Of a stretch of DNA of 64,000 nt, positions 1 through 9,969 are shown piece by piece; within the stretch, counting starts at the first letter, position 1; each line of letters begins with the position of its first letter. The notes beneath the pieces are model-generated. The model ran no database searches. It saw only the letters and a program-made list of their open reading frames with translations, and was not told the DNA's origin. This DNA comes from Cephalopachus bancanus (taxonomy: Eukaryota > Chordata > Mammalia > Primates > Tarsiidae): assembly GCA_027257055.1 (NCBI GenBank), contig JAPVLO010000097.1:4588001-4652000 (forward strand), in the 5' to 3' direction. The translations under genes and the position numbers were made by a program.

Positions 1-115
1 GTTACATGCATAGACTGTGTAATGATCAAGTCAGGGTATGGGGGTATCATATGTTGTTGCTAACTATAGTCACCCTATTCTGCTATGGACATTAGAAAGT
101 ATACCTTCTATCTAA

Positions 116-437
116 TTGCATGTACTTCTTTTTTTTTTTTTTTTTTTTTGAGTTGGAGTCTCCACTCGGTCGCCCAGACTGGAGTGCAGTGGCCACTCTC
201 GGCCACCGCAGCCTCGCCTCCTGGGCTCCGGCGATCCTTCCGCCTCAGCCTTGCGAGTAGCAGGAATTACAGGCACGCGCTACCACGTCCGGCTGATTTT
301 TTGATTTATTGTAGAGATGAGGTCTCACTGCCCAGGCGGGTCTCGAACCCGCGGGCTCAGGCAATTCACTCACCTCAGCCTCCCAAAGGCGTGGGATTAC
401 AGGCTGAGCCACCGAGCCCCGCTTGCATGTACTTCTT
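116..437. repeat. 15-bp target-site duplication around Alu 131-422
   Basis: Identical TTGCATGTACTTCTT at 116-130 and 423-437, the signature of L1-mediated insertion. Confidence 0.95.
131..422 (-). mobile_element. Alu, young lineage-specific type
   Basis: T-run (A tail on the minus strand) followed by both Alu arms. It is flanked by a perfect 15-bp target duplication TTGCATGTACTTCTT at 116-130 and 423-437, so the insertion is intact. It lies in the 3' UTR of the antisense L1. It carries the perfect GCGGG-TTCGAGA-CCCGC hairpin (minus strand, 352-336). Alus are non-coding; pol III transcribes them and they use the L1 machinery. Confidence 0.95.
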
Positions 438-2403
438 AACCAACCTCTCGTTATCACCCTCTCCCACCTATACACCCTTTCCAGATCCTGGTATCTAACT
501 TTTTACTCTACCTCCATGAGACCTACTTTTTGAGCTCCCGCATATGAGTCAGAACATACAAAATTTATCTTTCTGTGACTAGCTTATTTCACTTAATATA
601 ATGACTACCCGTTCCATTTGTGCTGCTGTAAATGGCAGAATTTTACTCTTTTTATGGCCAAATAGTATTCCATTGTGCATATACACCACACTTTCTTTAT
701 CTATTTATTCTTTGATGGACACTTAGGCTGGTTCCATGTCTTTGCTACTATGAATGTACATGTAAGTGCAGATATCCCTTTGATATACTGATTTCTTCTC
801 CTTTGACTAAATACCCAGCCATGGGATTGCTGAATCCAATGGTAGTTTCATTTCTGTTTTTTGAGAAGTAGCCATACTGTTTTCCATAGTGGCTGCACTA
901 ATTTACATTCCCACCAATAGTGTATAATACTTATTTCTTCTCTTCATCCTCACCGGCAGCTTTTATTTTTATTTATTTATTTTTGTCTTTTTAATAATAG
1001 CTGTTCTAACTGGCATAAGATGATATCTCATTGTGGTTATGCTTTGCATTTCTCTGATGATTAGTGATGTTGAGCATTTTTTCACATACATATTAGCCAT
1101 ATTTATGTCTTCTTTTGAGAAATCTCTCTTTATACCCTCTTTCCACTTGTTAGTGGAATTATTAGTTTTTATACTGCTGAGTCATTTGAATTTCTTGTAT
1201 ATGCTGAAAATTAGTCCCTTGCTGAATGGGTTGCAAATATGTCTTCTCATTCAACAGGTTGCCTCTGGATTCTGTTGATTGTTTCCTTTGTGTGGTGAAG
1301 CTTTTTAGATTAATATAGTGTCTTTGTCTATATTTGGTTTTGTTGCCTGTGTTTTTGAGGTCTTAACAATCAAATATTTGCATGACCAATGTCCTAAAGT
1401 ACTTATCTATCTTTTCTTCTAGTAGTTGTATAGTGTTAGGTCTTACATTTAAGTCTTTAGTCCATCTTGAATTGATTTTTTTTTTGTATATGATGAAAGA
1501 TAGGGGTCTATTTTTAGTCTTCTGGACATAGATATCCAATTTTCCCATTTATTGAAGAGGGAGTCCTTTCCTCAAAGTGTTTTTATACCTCTGTTAAAAC
1601 TCTGTTGCCTGTAATAAGTGAATTTATTTCTGAATTTTCTAATCTGTTCCATTGGTCTATATGTTTGTTTTTTTAACCAATATTATAGTGTTTGGGATAC
1701 TATACCCTTGCAAAACACTTTGAAGTCAGGGAGTGTGATGCTCCCAGACTTATTCTTTTTGCTCAGGATTGCTTCGACTCTTTAGGCTCTTTTTGGGCTC
1801 CATATACATTTTAGGATTCTTTTTAATTTTGTGAAAAATGACATTGGTATTTTGATAGGATGCCATTGACTCTGAAGATTGCTTTGGGTAATACTGTCAT
1901 TTTAACTATATTAATTTTTTTCTGATGGCTTTCACTTGTTTATGTTATGTTCAAATTGTTTCATCAGTGTTTTGTGGTTTTGTTTGTAGAGATCTTTAAT
2001 CTCCTTAGTTAAACTTATTTTTAGGTATTTTTTTGCAACTATTGTAAACGGAATTACCTTCTTAATTTCTTTCTGAATTGATTCATTATTGGGTTGTAGA
2101 AAGGCTGCTGGTTTTTGCATTTTGATTTTATATCCTATACCTTTATTAAATTTGCTTATGAGCTCTATGAAATTTTTTGATGAAGCCATTAAATTTTTCT
2201 AGATATAAGATCATTAGAAAAGAGGGACAATTTGACTTCCTCTTTTCCAATCTAGATGCCTTCTATTTCTTCCTGTTGCCTGATTGCCCTGGCTAGGACT
2301 TCCAGTAATATGCTGAATAGATGTGATGAAAGTGGGCATTCTTGTCTTGCTCTTGCTCTTAGAGGAAAGGCTTTCAGCTCTTACCTCTTCAATATGTTAT
2401 CCA

Positions 2404-2688
2404 TGACGGGCTCGGTGGCTCAACCTGTAATCCCGCGCCTTTGGGAGGCTGAAGTGAGTGGATTGCCTGAGCCCGCGGGTTCGAGACCCGCCTGGGCAGC
2501 GAAACCTCCTGTCTACAATAATCAAAAAATTAGCCGAGTGTGATAGCGTGCGCCTGTAGTTCCGGCTACTTGGAAGGCTGAGGCGGAAGAATCCCCAGAC
2601 CCCAGCAAGTCGAGGCTGCGGTGGCCGGGAGCGGCCACTGCACTACAATCTGGATGACAGAGTGAGACTCCAACTCAAAAAAAAAAAA
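2404..2688 (+). mobile_element. Alu, young lineage-specific type, inside L1 ORF2
   Basis: Starts near the GGGCTCGGTGGCTCA left-arm head and ends in an A tail. The target duplication ATGTTATCCA is at 2394-2403 and 2689-2698. It splits the L1 reverse transcriptase region. Both lineage hairpins are perfect: B box hairpin at 2475-2491 and right-arm hairpin GTGGCCG-GGAG-CGGCCAC at 2621-2638. Confidence 0.95.
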
Positions 2689-2933
2689 ATGTTATCCACG
2701 TGTCTGTGATATATGTCCTTTATTATATTGAGGTATGTTCCTCTATTCCTAGTTTGCTGAGAATTTTTTGTATGATGAGATTCTAAATGTTATGAAATGT
2801 TTTTTCTGTGTCTATTGAGGTACTCATTTGATTTTTTACCTTCATTCTGCTGATGTGATGTATCGTGCTTATTGATCTGCATATGTTGAATCATCTTTTC
2901 ATCCCTGAAATAAATTTTACTTAATCATGGCAT

Positions 2934-2960
2934 ATTATTATTATTATTATTATTATTATT
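2934..2960. repeat. (ATT)n microsatellite in L1
   Basis: About nine uninterrupted ATT/TTA units within the antisense L1. Confidence 0.9.
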
Positions 2961-3905
2961 GGCTGTTGGATTAGTTTGGGTAGTATTTTGTTGAGAATTT
3001 TTGCATTCATATTTTCTTCTTTGTTGTTATGTCTTTTTTGGTTTTGATACCAAGATAAAACTGGTCTCATAGAAAGAAATAAGAAGAATGCCATTCACTT
3101 TAATTTTCTGAAATAGATTAAGCAAATTGGTGGGGTTTGTATTTGCTGTTGTTGTTGTTTTCTTCATGAGTTTGGTAAAATTCAGCAGTAAAGCCATACA
3201 GCCATGAATGCTTCTTTGCTAAGAGACATTTTGTTACAGATTTAATCTCATTAGTCATTATTGGTCTGTCAGGTTTTCTATTTCTTCTTGATTCAATGTT
3301 GATAGGTTGCATTTTCCATTTCCTCTAGATTTTCCAGTTTGTTAATACATAGTTGCTCAACATAGTCATCATCATAATCTCTGATGATCTTTTGTAATTC
3401 TGTGGCATCACTTTTAATTTTTCCTTTTTCAGTGCTGACTCAATTTATTTGAATCTTCACTCTTTTTTTCTTGGTTAATCTAGCAAGTGGTTTTTTTCTT
3501 TTCTTTAACCAATCTTTTGTTTTGTTGATTTTTTTTGTCTCCATTTATTTTAGTTCTACTCTGATCTCTATTTATTTTCTTCTACTAATTTTAGGTTTGA
3601 CTTATTCTGCTTTTCTAGTTTCTTGCAGTGTGTTGTTAGATTTTTTTATTTGAAATCTTTCTACTTTTTTTGCTCTGGGCATTTATTGCTATAAACTCCC
3701 CTCTTAGCACTTTTTTTTAATTTATTTTTATTTTTTTGCTGTATCTCACATGTTTTTCTATGTTGTGTTTTGATTTTTGCTTTTTCCAGGTTTTTTTTTT
3801 CTTCCTTAATTTATTTCTTAACTCAATGGTTGAGTCTATCAGTCAACCTGATCAGATCTATACTGTTTATACGTATTTGTACAGTTTTCAAAGTTATTCT
3901 TGTTA

Positions 3906-4007
3906 GTTTTTTCTTTTTAATTGAGAAAGGTTTATTAAAGGAAAAATACACTGTGAAGGGTACAACAGACAGCACAACAGCAAGAGTGTCTGCTGTGTGC
4001 TGCCTAA
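3906..4007 (-). mobile_element. Short (~102 bp) retro-insert of unknown source in L1
   Basis: The L1 frame around here is interrupted by foreign sequence flanked by the 8-bp direct repeat TCTTGTTA at 3898-3905 and 4008-4015. On the minus strand the insert ends with an AATAAA-like signal (TTAATAAACC) and an A-rich tail next to the duplication, as expected for a 5'-truncated retrocopy of a polyadenylated RNA. I do not recognise the parent; an LTR 3' end is another possibility. Confidence 0.6.
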
Positions 4008-5725
4008 TCTTGTTAATGATTTCTAGTTTTATTCCACTGTGGTCTAATATTCACTTGATATGACTTTAATTTTTTAAAATCGTTGAGACTTGTTTTTCAT
4101 CCTAACGTGCTCTGTCATGAAGAATGTTCCATGTGTTAATAAGAATAATGGTATTGTTTCTGTTGGATGAAATACTTTGTAAACATCTTTTATGTCCATT
4201 TGATCTTAAATAGGACTCAAATTGCAGCTTAAATTCAATGTTTTGCTGTTGTTGTTGTTAATTTGCTGTCTAGATGATCTATCTAATGCTGAGAGTAGGA
4301 TGTTGAAGTCCCTAACTATTACTATTAGAGTTTATCTCTCCCTCTAGATCTAATAATGCTTGTTTTTATACATCTCAGTGCTCCAGTATTGGTGCATATA
4401 TGTTTAGAATTGTTATATCCTCTTGCTGAATTTATCTCTTTATCATTATATAATGATATTCTTTATCTCTTTTTACTGTTTTTGGCTTAAAGTTCATTTT
4501 ATCTGATAGTATAACTACTCCTGCTTGCCTCTGGCTTTCATTTGCATGGTATATCTTTCACCTTCTCTTTACTTTAAGTCTATATGTCTTTACAGGTGAG
4601 ATGAATTACTTTTTTTTTTTAGATGAATTTCCTGTAGGCAGCAAGTACTTAGGTCATGTTTTATTTGTATTTATCAGCCAGCCTATATGTTTTAAGTGTG
4701 AAGTTCAATCCATGTACATTAAAAGTTATTATAAATATATAAAGGTTAATTCTTATCATTTTATTAGTAAATAGTAGATTTTTGGTTGTTTTGCATATTC
4801 TATATTTCTTTCTCTCTTATTGTTGATAATTGTGAATTGGTGGTTTTCTTTATTGGTAACATATGAGGTTTTTTCTTCTTGTGTTTGCTGAGCCAGTTAT
4901 TTTTATTTTTGTGTGTGTTTTCATGATGGTAGATATTGTTATTTCACATTTTTGGTGTAGGACTCCCTTAAACATTTGTTGTAAGGCTGATCTTAGTGAT
5001 ATTGAATTTTCTTAACTTTTGCTTGTCAGAGAAGGACTTTATTTTTCCTCATTTATGGAGGATCACTTTGTTGACATAACATGCTTTGTAGGCAGTTTTT
5101 TTTTCTTCAGCACTTTAAATATATTATTTTCCCATTTTCTCCTGGCCCATAAGGTTTCTGCTGATAAATTCACTGTTAGTCTGATGGAAGTTATATGTCA
5201 CTGTACCCCTGCTACTAAAGAGGATGAGGTTGCTTTCAGTGGAAGCAGCTGTAGGCAGTTAGCCATGGGTGTGCCCTGCAGCCTTGCAGCAGGCCACATT
5301 GTCAACAGCTAGAGACTGGAAATTGTCTTTAGGGCAACAGGGAAACGTGGGGCTACTCCTCTGTTAGAGGAAGCAAGTTCACTGCCAGTGACTCCTACCT
5401 TGACTTCAGCAGCCTCGGTGGTGGCATCTGCAGACATGGAATGTCAGTGGGAATGGAGCTCCAGGGATGTGAATTGCAGAGGCTGTTAGGTCCTAGGACA
5501 GGATGCAGTTTGTTGGGGGTAGGTCTCTCAAAATGTTTCAATGCTGCCTTGTTTGCCTCTCCTTCTTTGATTTTGGTGTTTCCTGTCACTTCTCTGTTGA
5601 AATCCAGCGTTCTCATTTAGATGGTCTATTTAAAGTGTAATTTTCTACTCACTATTTCGGTTCTTCTTTGTGGAAGACACAAGAGTCAGACACATCTGGT
5701 CAGCCATTTTGAAGACTTTGCTGGT

Positions 5726-6959
5726 TTTAAATTGTGAATGGATAGATTATACCCAATTATTGCAGTCAGGATTTAAGAACCCAGGTTGAAGGTTGGGTTG
5801 GGGGGGAGGAGAATAGTAAATAATAACATCAGTAGACAGTAACTTGATATTACTTAATAAGGTTTACTTCTTTCTGGGAATACTTCCGATTAGATTTGCA
5901 AATGGAAGATATAGAGTAGAATAAATTTATCCTGCACATTATTGGCAGATTTCATTTAATGAAATACATATTTACTTAATAAACATGTACTAGGCAGCAT
6001 ACTGGACACTGCAGCTACTATAATGGATGAGGCCGATATAGTTCTTTTTCTCAAATTTTTAGAATCCACTGGGGAAGCAAATAAGGAAATAAGAGATGCT
6101 CTTACAAGTGAAAAACATTATGATGAGAGATTAAGATGCTACGGTAAGTTCAGAAAAGAGCCACCTAAAACAGACTATTGGATACAGAGAAGACTCAATA
6201 AAGAGTGATTTTCAAAATAAACAGACATAAAGAGCAAACAATAGCAGGCCAGATGAATGTGGCAAGCATGCACTCTAGAAGATCACTGAAAATTTAAAAG
6301 AAGAGAAAAGAAACATAAACATGGGCAAAGTTGAGAAAGACTTTACAAATAATACTAACAATACAATAGAACTTTTGAAGTTAAACATATTTTTCATGAA
6401 CAACTTGGTGTCCATCTTTCTTACAGATTCTGGGATGCTTCTATCTTGTGAAAGGACCCTCAAACCAGAGTATCAATTGGATAAGGAGAGTTTTTGGCAG
6501 AAAGCATGAAGATCATCATGGTTGTAGCAATAACCATGGGTATAGATAATATTGGAAAGAACTAGATTACCAGCAAAGATTATGGAGAAATACAGAAAAA
6601 GACCAGAAATATTAAGGTAACATAAACAACAGAACTTACTGATTGATTAGATGTGGTTTAATGAGGAGGACTGAGAAGTCAAATATAATACTGATTTATT
6701 GCTTGAGAAGCTGAGTACATGGTATTGCCATTCTGTGAGTTAGGAAAGAGGAGTTGGTTTACAGGAAGGAAGAAGATAAAAATCTGAATATTGCATGTGT
6801 CCAATTTTATGAATTTTTGATAACCAAGATGAAATGTTTCATAGACAGTTGGACATACAGGCTTATAATTAAGGAGAGATAAGAGGGAAGAACCAAAACA
6901 AATCAGAATTTTCTTTTGGAGCGTGGGCCCCTTGTAGAGTACAGTCAGAATTTGTTTCA
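5726..6959. other. AT-rich unique DNA, no gene seen
   Basis: No recognisable repeat or exon. Short open frames at 6023-6208, 6321-6509 and 6679-6972 have no family features and are judged chance frames. Confidence 0.5.
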
Positions 6960-7440
6960 CAGGATCAGTCAATGAAAGTTTTTATCTGGAAGTTTCAAGA
7001 AGGTTAGGTCATGATTTTAATGTCCGAGTTGTGACAAAGAGGCGACTAGTTCTTCCACCATGACAACGTAGCTGCCCTCACTGTGCTGAATAATCAGTAT
7101 TTTCTGATCCAAAATGGTATAACTCCCATACTCCAACCTCCTTATTCCTCAGATCTCACCCCGAGAGACTTTTTGTTTTTGTTTTTGTTTCCCTGTATGA
7201 AAAAAGTCTTTGGAGGGAAATATTGTGCCGATGTGGAAGAGATGAAACAAAAATGACAGAAGCACTAAAAGGCATCAAAACTGACAAGTTCATACACAGT
7301 TTTGAGCACTGCAAAAACCATCTCAGTAGGTGTATTGCATCAAATGGAGAGTACTTTGAAGGTGACTGAAGTTTAAACATGTAAGAATAAATACAAAATG
7401 TTTATAAATAAATTCTGAATTTTGTCTCACCCCTCCCGTA
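6960..7440 (+). pseudogene. mariner (Tc1/mariner) transposase C-terminal relic
   Basis: Mariner transposases are cut-and-paste enzymes with a DD34D catalytic triad. Here the second aspartate lies in H-H-D-N (codon 7062-7064) and the third in S-D-L-T-P-R-D-F (codon 7167-7169), with exactly 34 residues between them in one frame. That spacing identifies the family even though the copy is broken. Just after R-D-F the sequence becomes a run of TTTTTG units and the frame is lost. The C-terminal part continues to about 7370 and ends in sequence typical of a mariner 3' end. No full N-terminal helix-turn-helix region or inverted repeat pair is visible, so the element is truncated and immobile. Confidence 0.75.
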
Positions 7441-8239
7441 TGTGAAAGAGATCTAAATTTGGGGTTGCAAAAAGCTTTACAATGTACACATTTATAAGAA
7501 TTTATAAGAGTCAATGTCTTTTATCCTTCTCATTCCTATTCATATATCCACCTTTGTGCTAGGATCTCAATGCCTGCTACCTGCTCAGAGATCTCATTCT
7601 ATCAATTATTCTTTATTCTGTATCTTCATTTTTCTCTTTATCACCGGCTTCTTTTCATCATCCTTTACAGTTGCTGAGGCTTCCCTCGTGTTTAACAACA
7701 AACAAGAAAACAAGCAAAGCTCCTTCTAGCCACCATTTTATGTCTCTCCCTCTTAATAGAATTGCCTACGCTTCTTCTTTTCAGCACTTTATAAACTCAT
7801 TTCTATCCTTCTCCCCCACCTCCATCACCACTATTCCATCAAAATCACTCTGTCAATTTTTCCACCAAAATCGTGCTGCTCTCTTTGTTATGAAATTGAA
7901 CTGCTCTTCACTGTTTCATCTTCTGGGTCCTCCCAGCACCATTTGACTGTTTAGCATTCCTTCCTTCTAGAAGCCCTCACTAGACTTTGTGGCCATCTAT
8001 TCCCCTGGTTACTGCTCTTACATCTCCTTTACAGGGTCCCCTCCTGTTCCTCAAAAACTGAATTTCTTTTCTTACTCTATACATACCCCCATGTGAAGTC
8101 ATGTATTCTTACTGTTTATTATTTTGTATTAATGATTCCTGAGTATACATCCCTGGCACAAAATTCTCTCTAAGGATAATATATGGAAACAAAATGAAAT
8201 TCCATCTCTTTAGGTAGGAATCTTCTAACTTTGTAACCC
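7441..8239. other. Pyrimidine-rich unique or very old repeat DNA
   Basis: C/T-rich on the plus strand with short open frames (7514-7729, 7671-7946). The style resembles very old L2 LINE sequence, but I cannot align it with confidence. No gene is supported. Confidence 0.35.
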
Positions 8240-8475
8240 TTTGTAATGCTGCCAATCTAACTTGTTTACTGAGTGGTTCATGGCACACTACAATGGGTCC
8301 TTGTGTTCTTTGCTTGCACTTGTTCCCTAATCTAGAATTCCTTATACCTTATTTTATTAATTTATGGTTTATCTCTCTTTTATGGACAATCTCAAAACTT
8401 ACTTCTCTAGTAGACATTTTGGCAGCCATCTTTTCCCATTAGTTCCTATTATATCACTGTATGGCCCCGCCAATA
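8240..8475 (+). mobile_element. L2 LINE fragment
   Basis: The order of phrases (CTTGTTCCCTAATCTAGAAT, then CAAAACTTACTTCTCTAGTA) follows the 3' part of mammalian L2. It is highly diverged and the boundaries are rough. Confidence 0.45.
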
Positions 8476-8762
8476 CAAAAATACAAAGTGGGTTCCTAGT
8501 TGAATGCAAATACTGATTCACAGGCAAAGGTGACCTAGAGATCAGTGCTAAGAGTCACTTTTCTCCATTTACATACAGTGCAGGAAAGTGTACTTATTTA
8601 TTATCAATATCTCCGATGAATACCAGAGAGAAAAGAACTAGCTTCAAGTCACATACTTGCTATCTATGACACAGTTCTTGATATATGCTCCTTGAATTGT
8701 TGTTTATCTTATGGCAAATGCCCTGTCCCCATAACCAAATTTCTTGTTTGTTTGTTTGTTTG

Positions 8763-9058
8763 CGGGGCTTTTTTTAGTTGGAGTCTCACTCCATCACCCA
8801 GACTGGAGTACAGTGTCATGCTCACAGTCACCCCAGCGTCAACGTGCTGGGTTCAGAAGTTCCTTCTGCCTCAGCCTTTCAAGTAGCTGGTACTACAGGC
8901 ACGTACTACCACACATGTTTTTTTTTTTTTTTTTTTTATTGTAGAGATGAGGGCTTGCCAAGTTGTCCAGGCTGTTTTCAAACCCATGGGCTCAGGCAAT
9001 CCCCTCATCTCGGCCTCCCAAAGTGCTGGGATTATAGATTTGAGCCACCGTGCCCAAC
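8763..9058 (-). mobile_element. Alu, intermediate age
   Basis: Both arms in reverse orientation with the GAGTCTCACTCCATC head complement and an internal T-run at 8919-8938 from the central A-rich linker. It has the lineage-type AACT end but lacks the perfect B box hairpin. It is bordered on the left by a (TTTG)n run. Confidence 0.9.
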
Positions 9059-9621
9059 CACCAGATTTTAAATTACCAGGTAAGAATGTGTTCTTCTTAT
9101 TCTTCATATTCCCATGCAAAAAATAATGATTGATAAATATTTGATAAGGAGGAAGAGGAGAAGGAAATGCCACTAGAATATATTTTAAAAGTGGAAACAA
9201 ATGTGGTATACAGAAAAAGTAAGCTTTCTAAAAAAAGAAATTGATGATGACTTATTACCTATTCTCTAAAGATATAGTCTAAAATTAAATCACCTAAGTT
9301 TTTACAAACCCAGATGGGATAATAATATTTTTAGAGAACACATTTTCCTCTTGAATCTCATGCACTCTCCTTTTAAAATTCTATCTGTTTCAAAGCATAT
9401 ACTGTGGCTGAAATGCCTTCTTTAACACTGTGCATATGGCCTTTATTAAATCCAAAGTCAAGCTCCATCGTTAAATATTCCTCTTCATTTTCCATTTTAG
9501 CAAAACAATATATTGGAATGCATATTTCTACACATATTTTAGAATGAATGAGCTATATAGAGGGTGTTATACTAAAACAATGCAAAAAAATGAAAAATAA
9601 TGGAACAAAAAATATCAGAAA
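9059..9621. other. AT-rich unique DNA
   Basis: No gene or repeat identified. Confidence 0.5.
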
Positions 9622-9634
9622 TGGACCTTTCTCT

Positions 9635-9956
9635 TATTTTTTTATTTTTTATTTTTATTTTATTTTTTTTATTTTTTATTTTTTTTGAGTTGGAGTCTCA
9701 CTCTGTCGCCCAGACTGGAGTGCAGTGGCTGCTCCCGGCCACCGCAGCCTCAACCTGCTGGGCTCTGGCGATCCTTCCGCCTCAGCCTTCCAGGTAGCCA
9801 GAATTACAGGGCACTACCACGTCTGGCTGATTTTTTGATTTATTGTAGAGATGAGGTCTCGCTGCCCAGGCGGGTCTCGAACCCGCCGGCTCAGGCAATC
9901 CACTCACCTCAGCCTCCCAAAGGCGCGGGATTACAGGCTGAGCCACTGAGCCCGGC
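9635..9956 (-). mobile_element. Alu, young lineage-specific type
   Basis: A long T/A tail (9635-9686) precedes both arms. Perfect 13-bp target duplication TGGACCTTTCTCT at 9622-9634 and 9957-9969. Perfect B box hairpin at 9870-9886 (minus strand). Confidence 0.95.
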
Positions 9957-9969
9957 TGGACCTTTCTCT

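Larger units (their letters stand above)
520..4760 (-). pseudogene. L1 ORF2 (endonuclease-reverse transcriptase) pseudogene
   Basis: Intact ORF2 encodes the endonuclease and reverse transcriptase that copy L1 RNA into a nicked chromosomal target. Here only fragments read as protein: 3118-3312 is reverse transcriptase (includes F-T-A-E-F-Y-Q), 1932-2189 lies just after the catalytic motif (K-F-N-K-G-I-G-Y-K-I and A-F-L-Q), and 1363-1548 is C-terminal ([12 protein letters not shown]). At the catalytic F-A-D-D position (minus strand, 2221-2210) the reading is F-S-N-D, so one catalytic aspartate is lost. With frameshifts, stops and an Alu in the middle it cannot be functional. Boundaries are approximate. 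Confidence 0.8.
1..5725 (-). mobile_element. L1 LINE, nearly full length, decayed (L1M/L1MA-B type)
   Basis: Read on the minus strand, the order is L1 5' untranslated-like sequence (about 5725-5300), degenerate upstream coding sequence (5260-4800), endonuclease region (4760-4200), reverse transcriptase and C-terminal ORF2 (4100-550), and a 3' UTR of old-L1 type (550-1). The 3' UTR and ORF2 wording is familiar from mammalian L1s. The element is broken by many stops and indels and by three later insertions: Alus at 131-422 and 2404-2688, and a short retro-insert at 3906-4007. A clear ORF1 is not visible. The exact subfamily and 5' boundary are estimates; the left boundary may lie outside the window. 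Confidence 0.85.

Noticed and set aside
85..498. 137-codon frame
   Set aside because: Translation of an antisense Alu and its flanks; the Ser-Arg-Pro-rich text recurs at every reverse Alu (9685, 17661, 46338).
2475..2491. tRNA gene suspected from T-arm-like hairpin
   Set aside because: The surroundings are an Alu left arm; there is no acceptor, D or anticodon arm.
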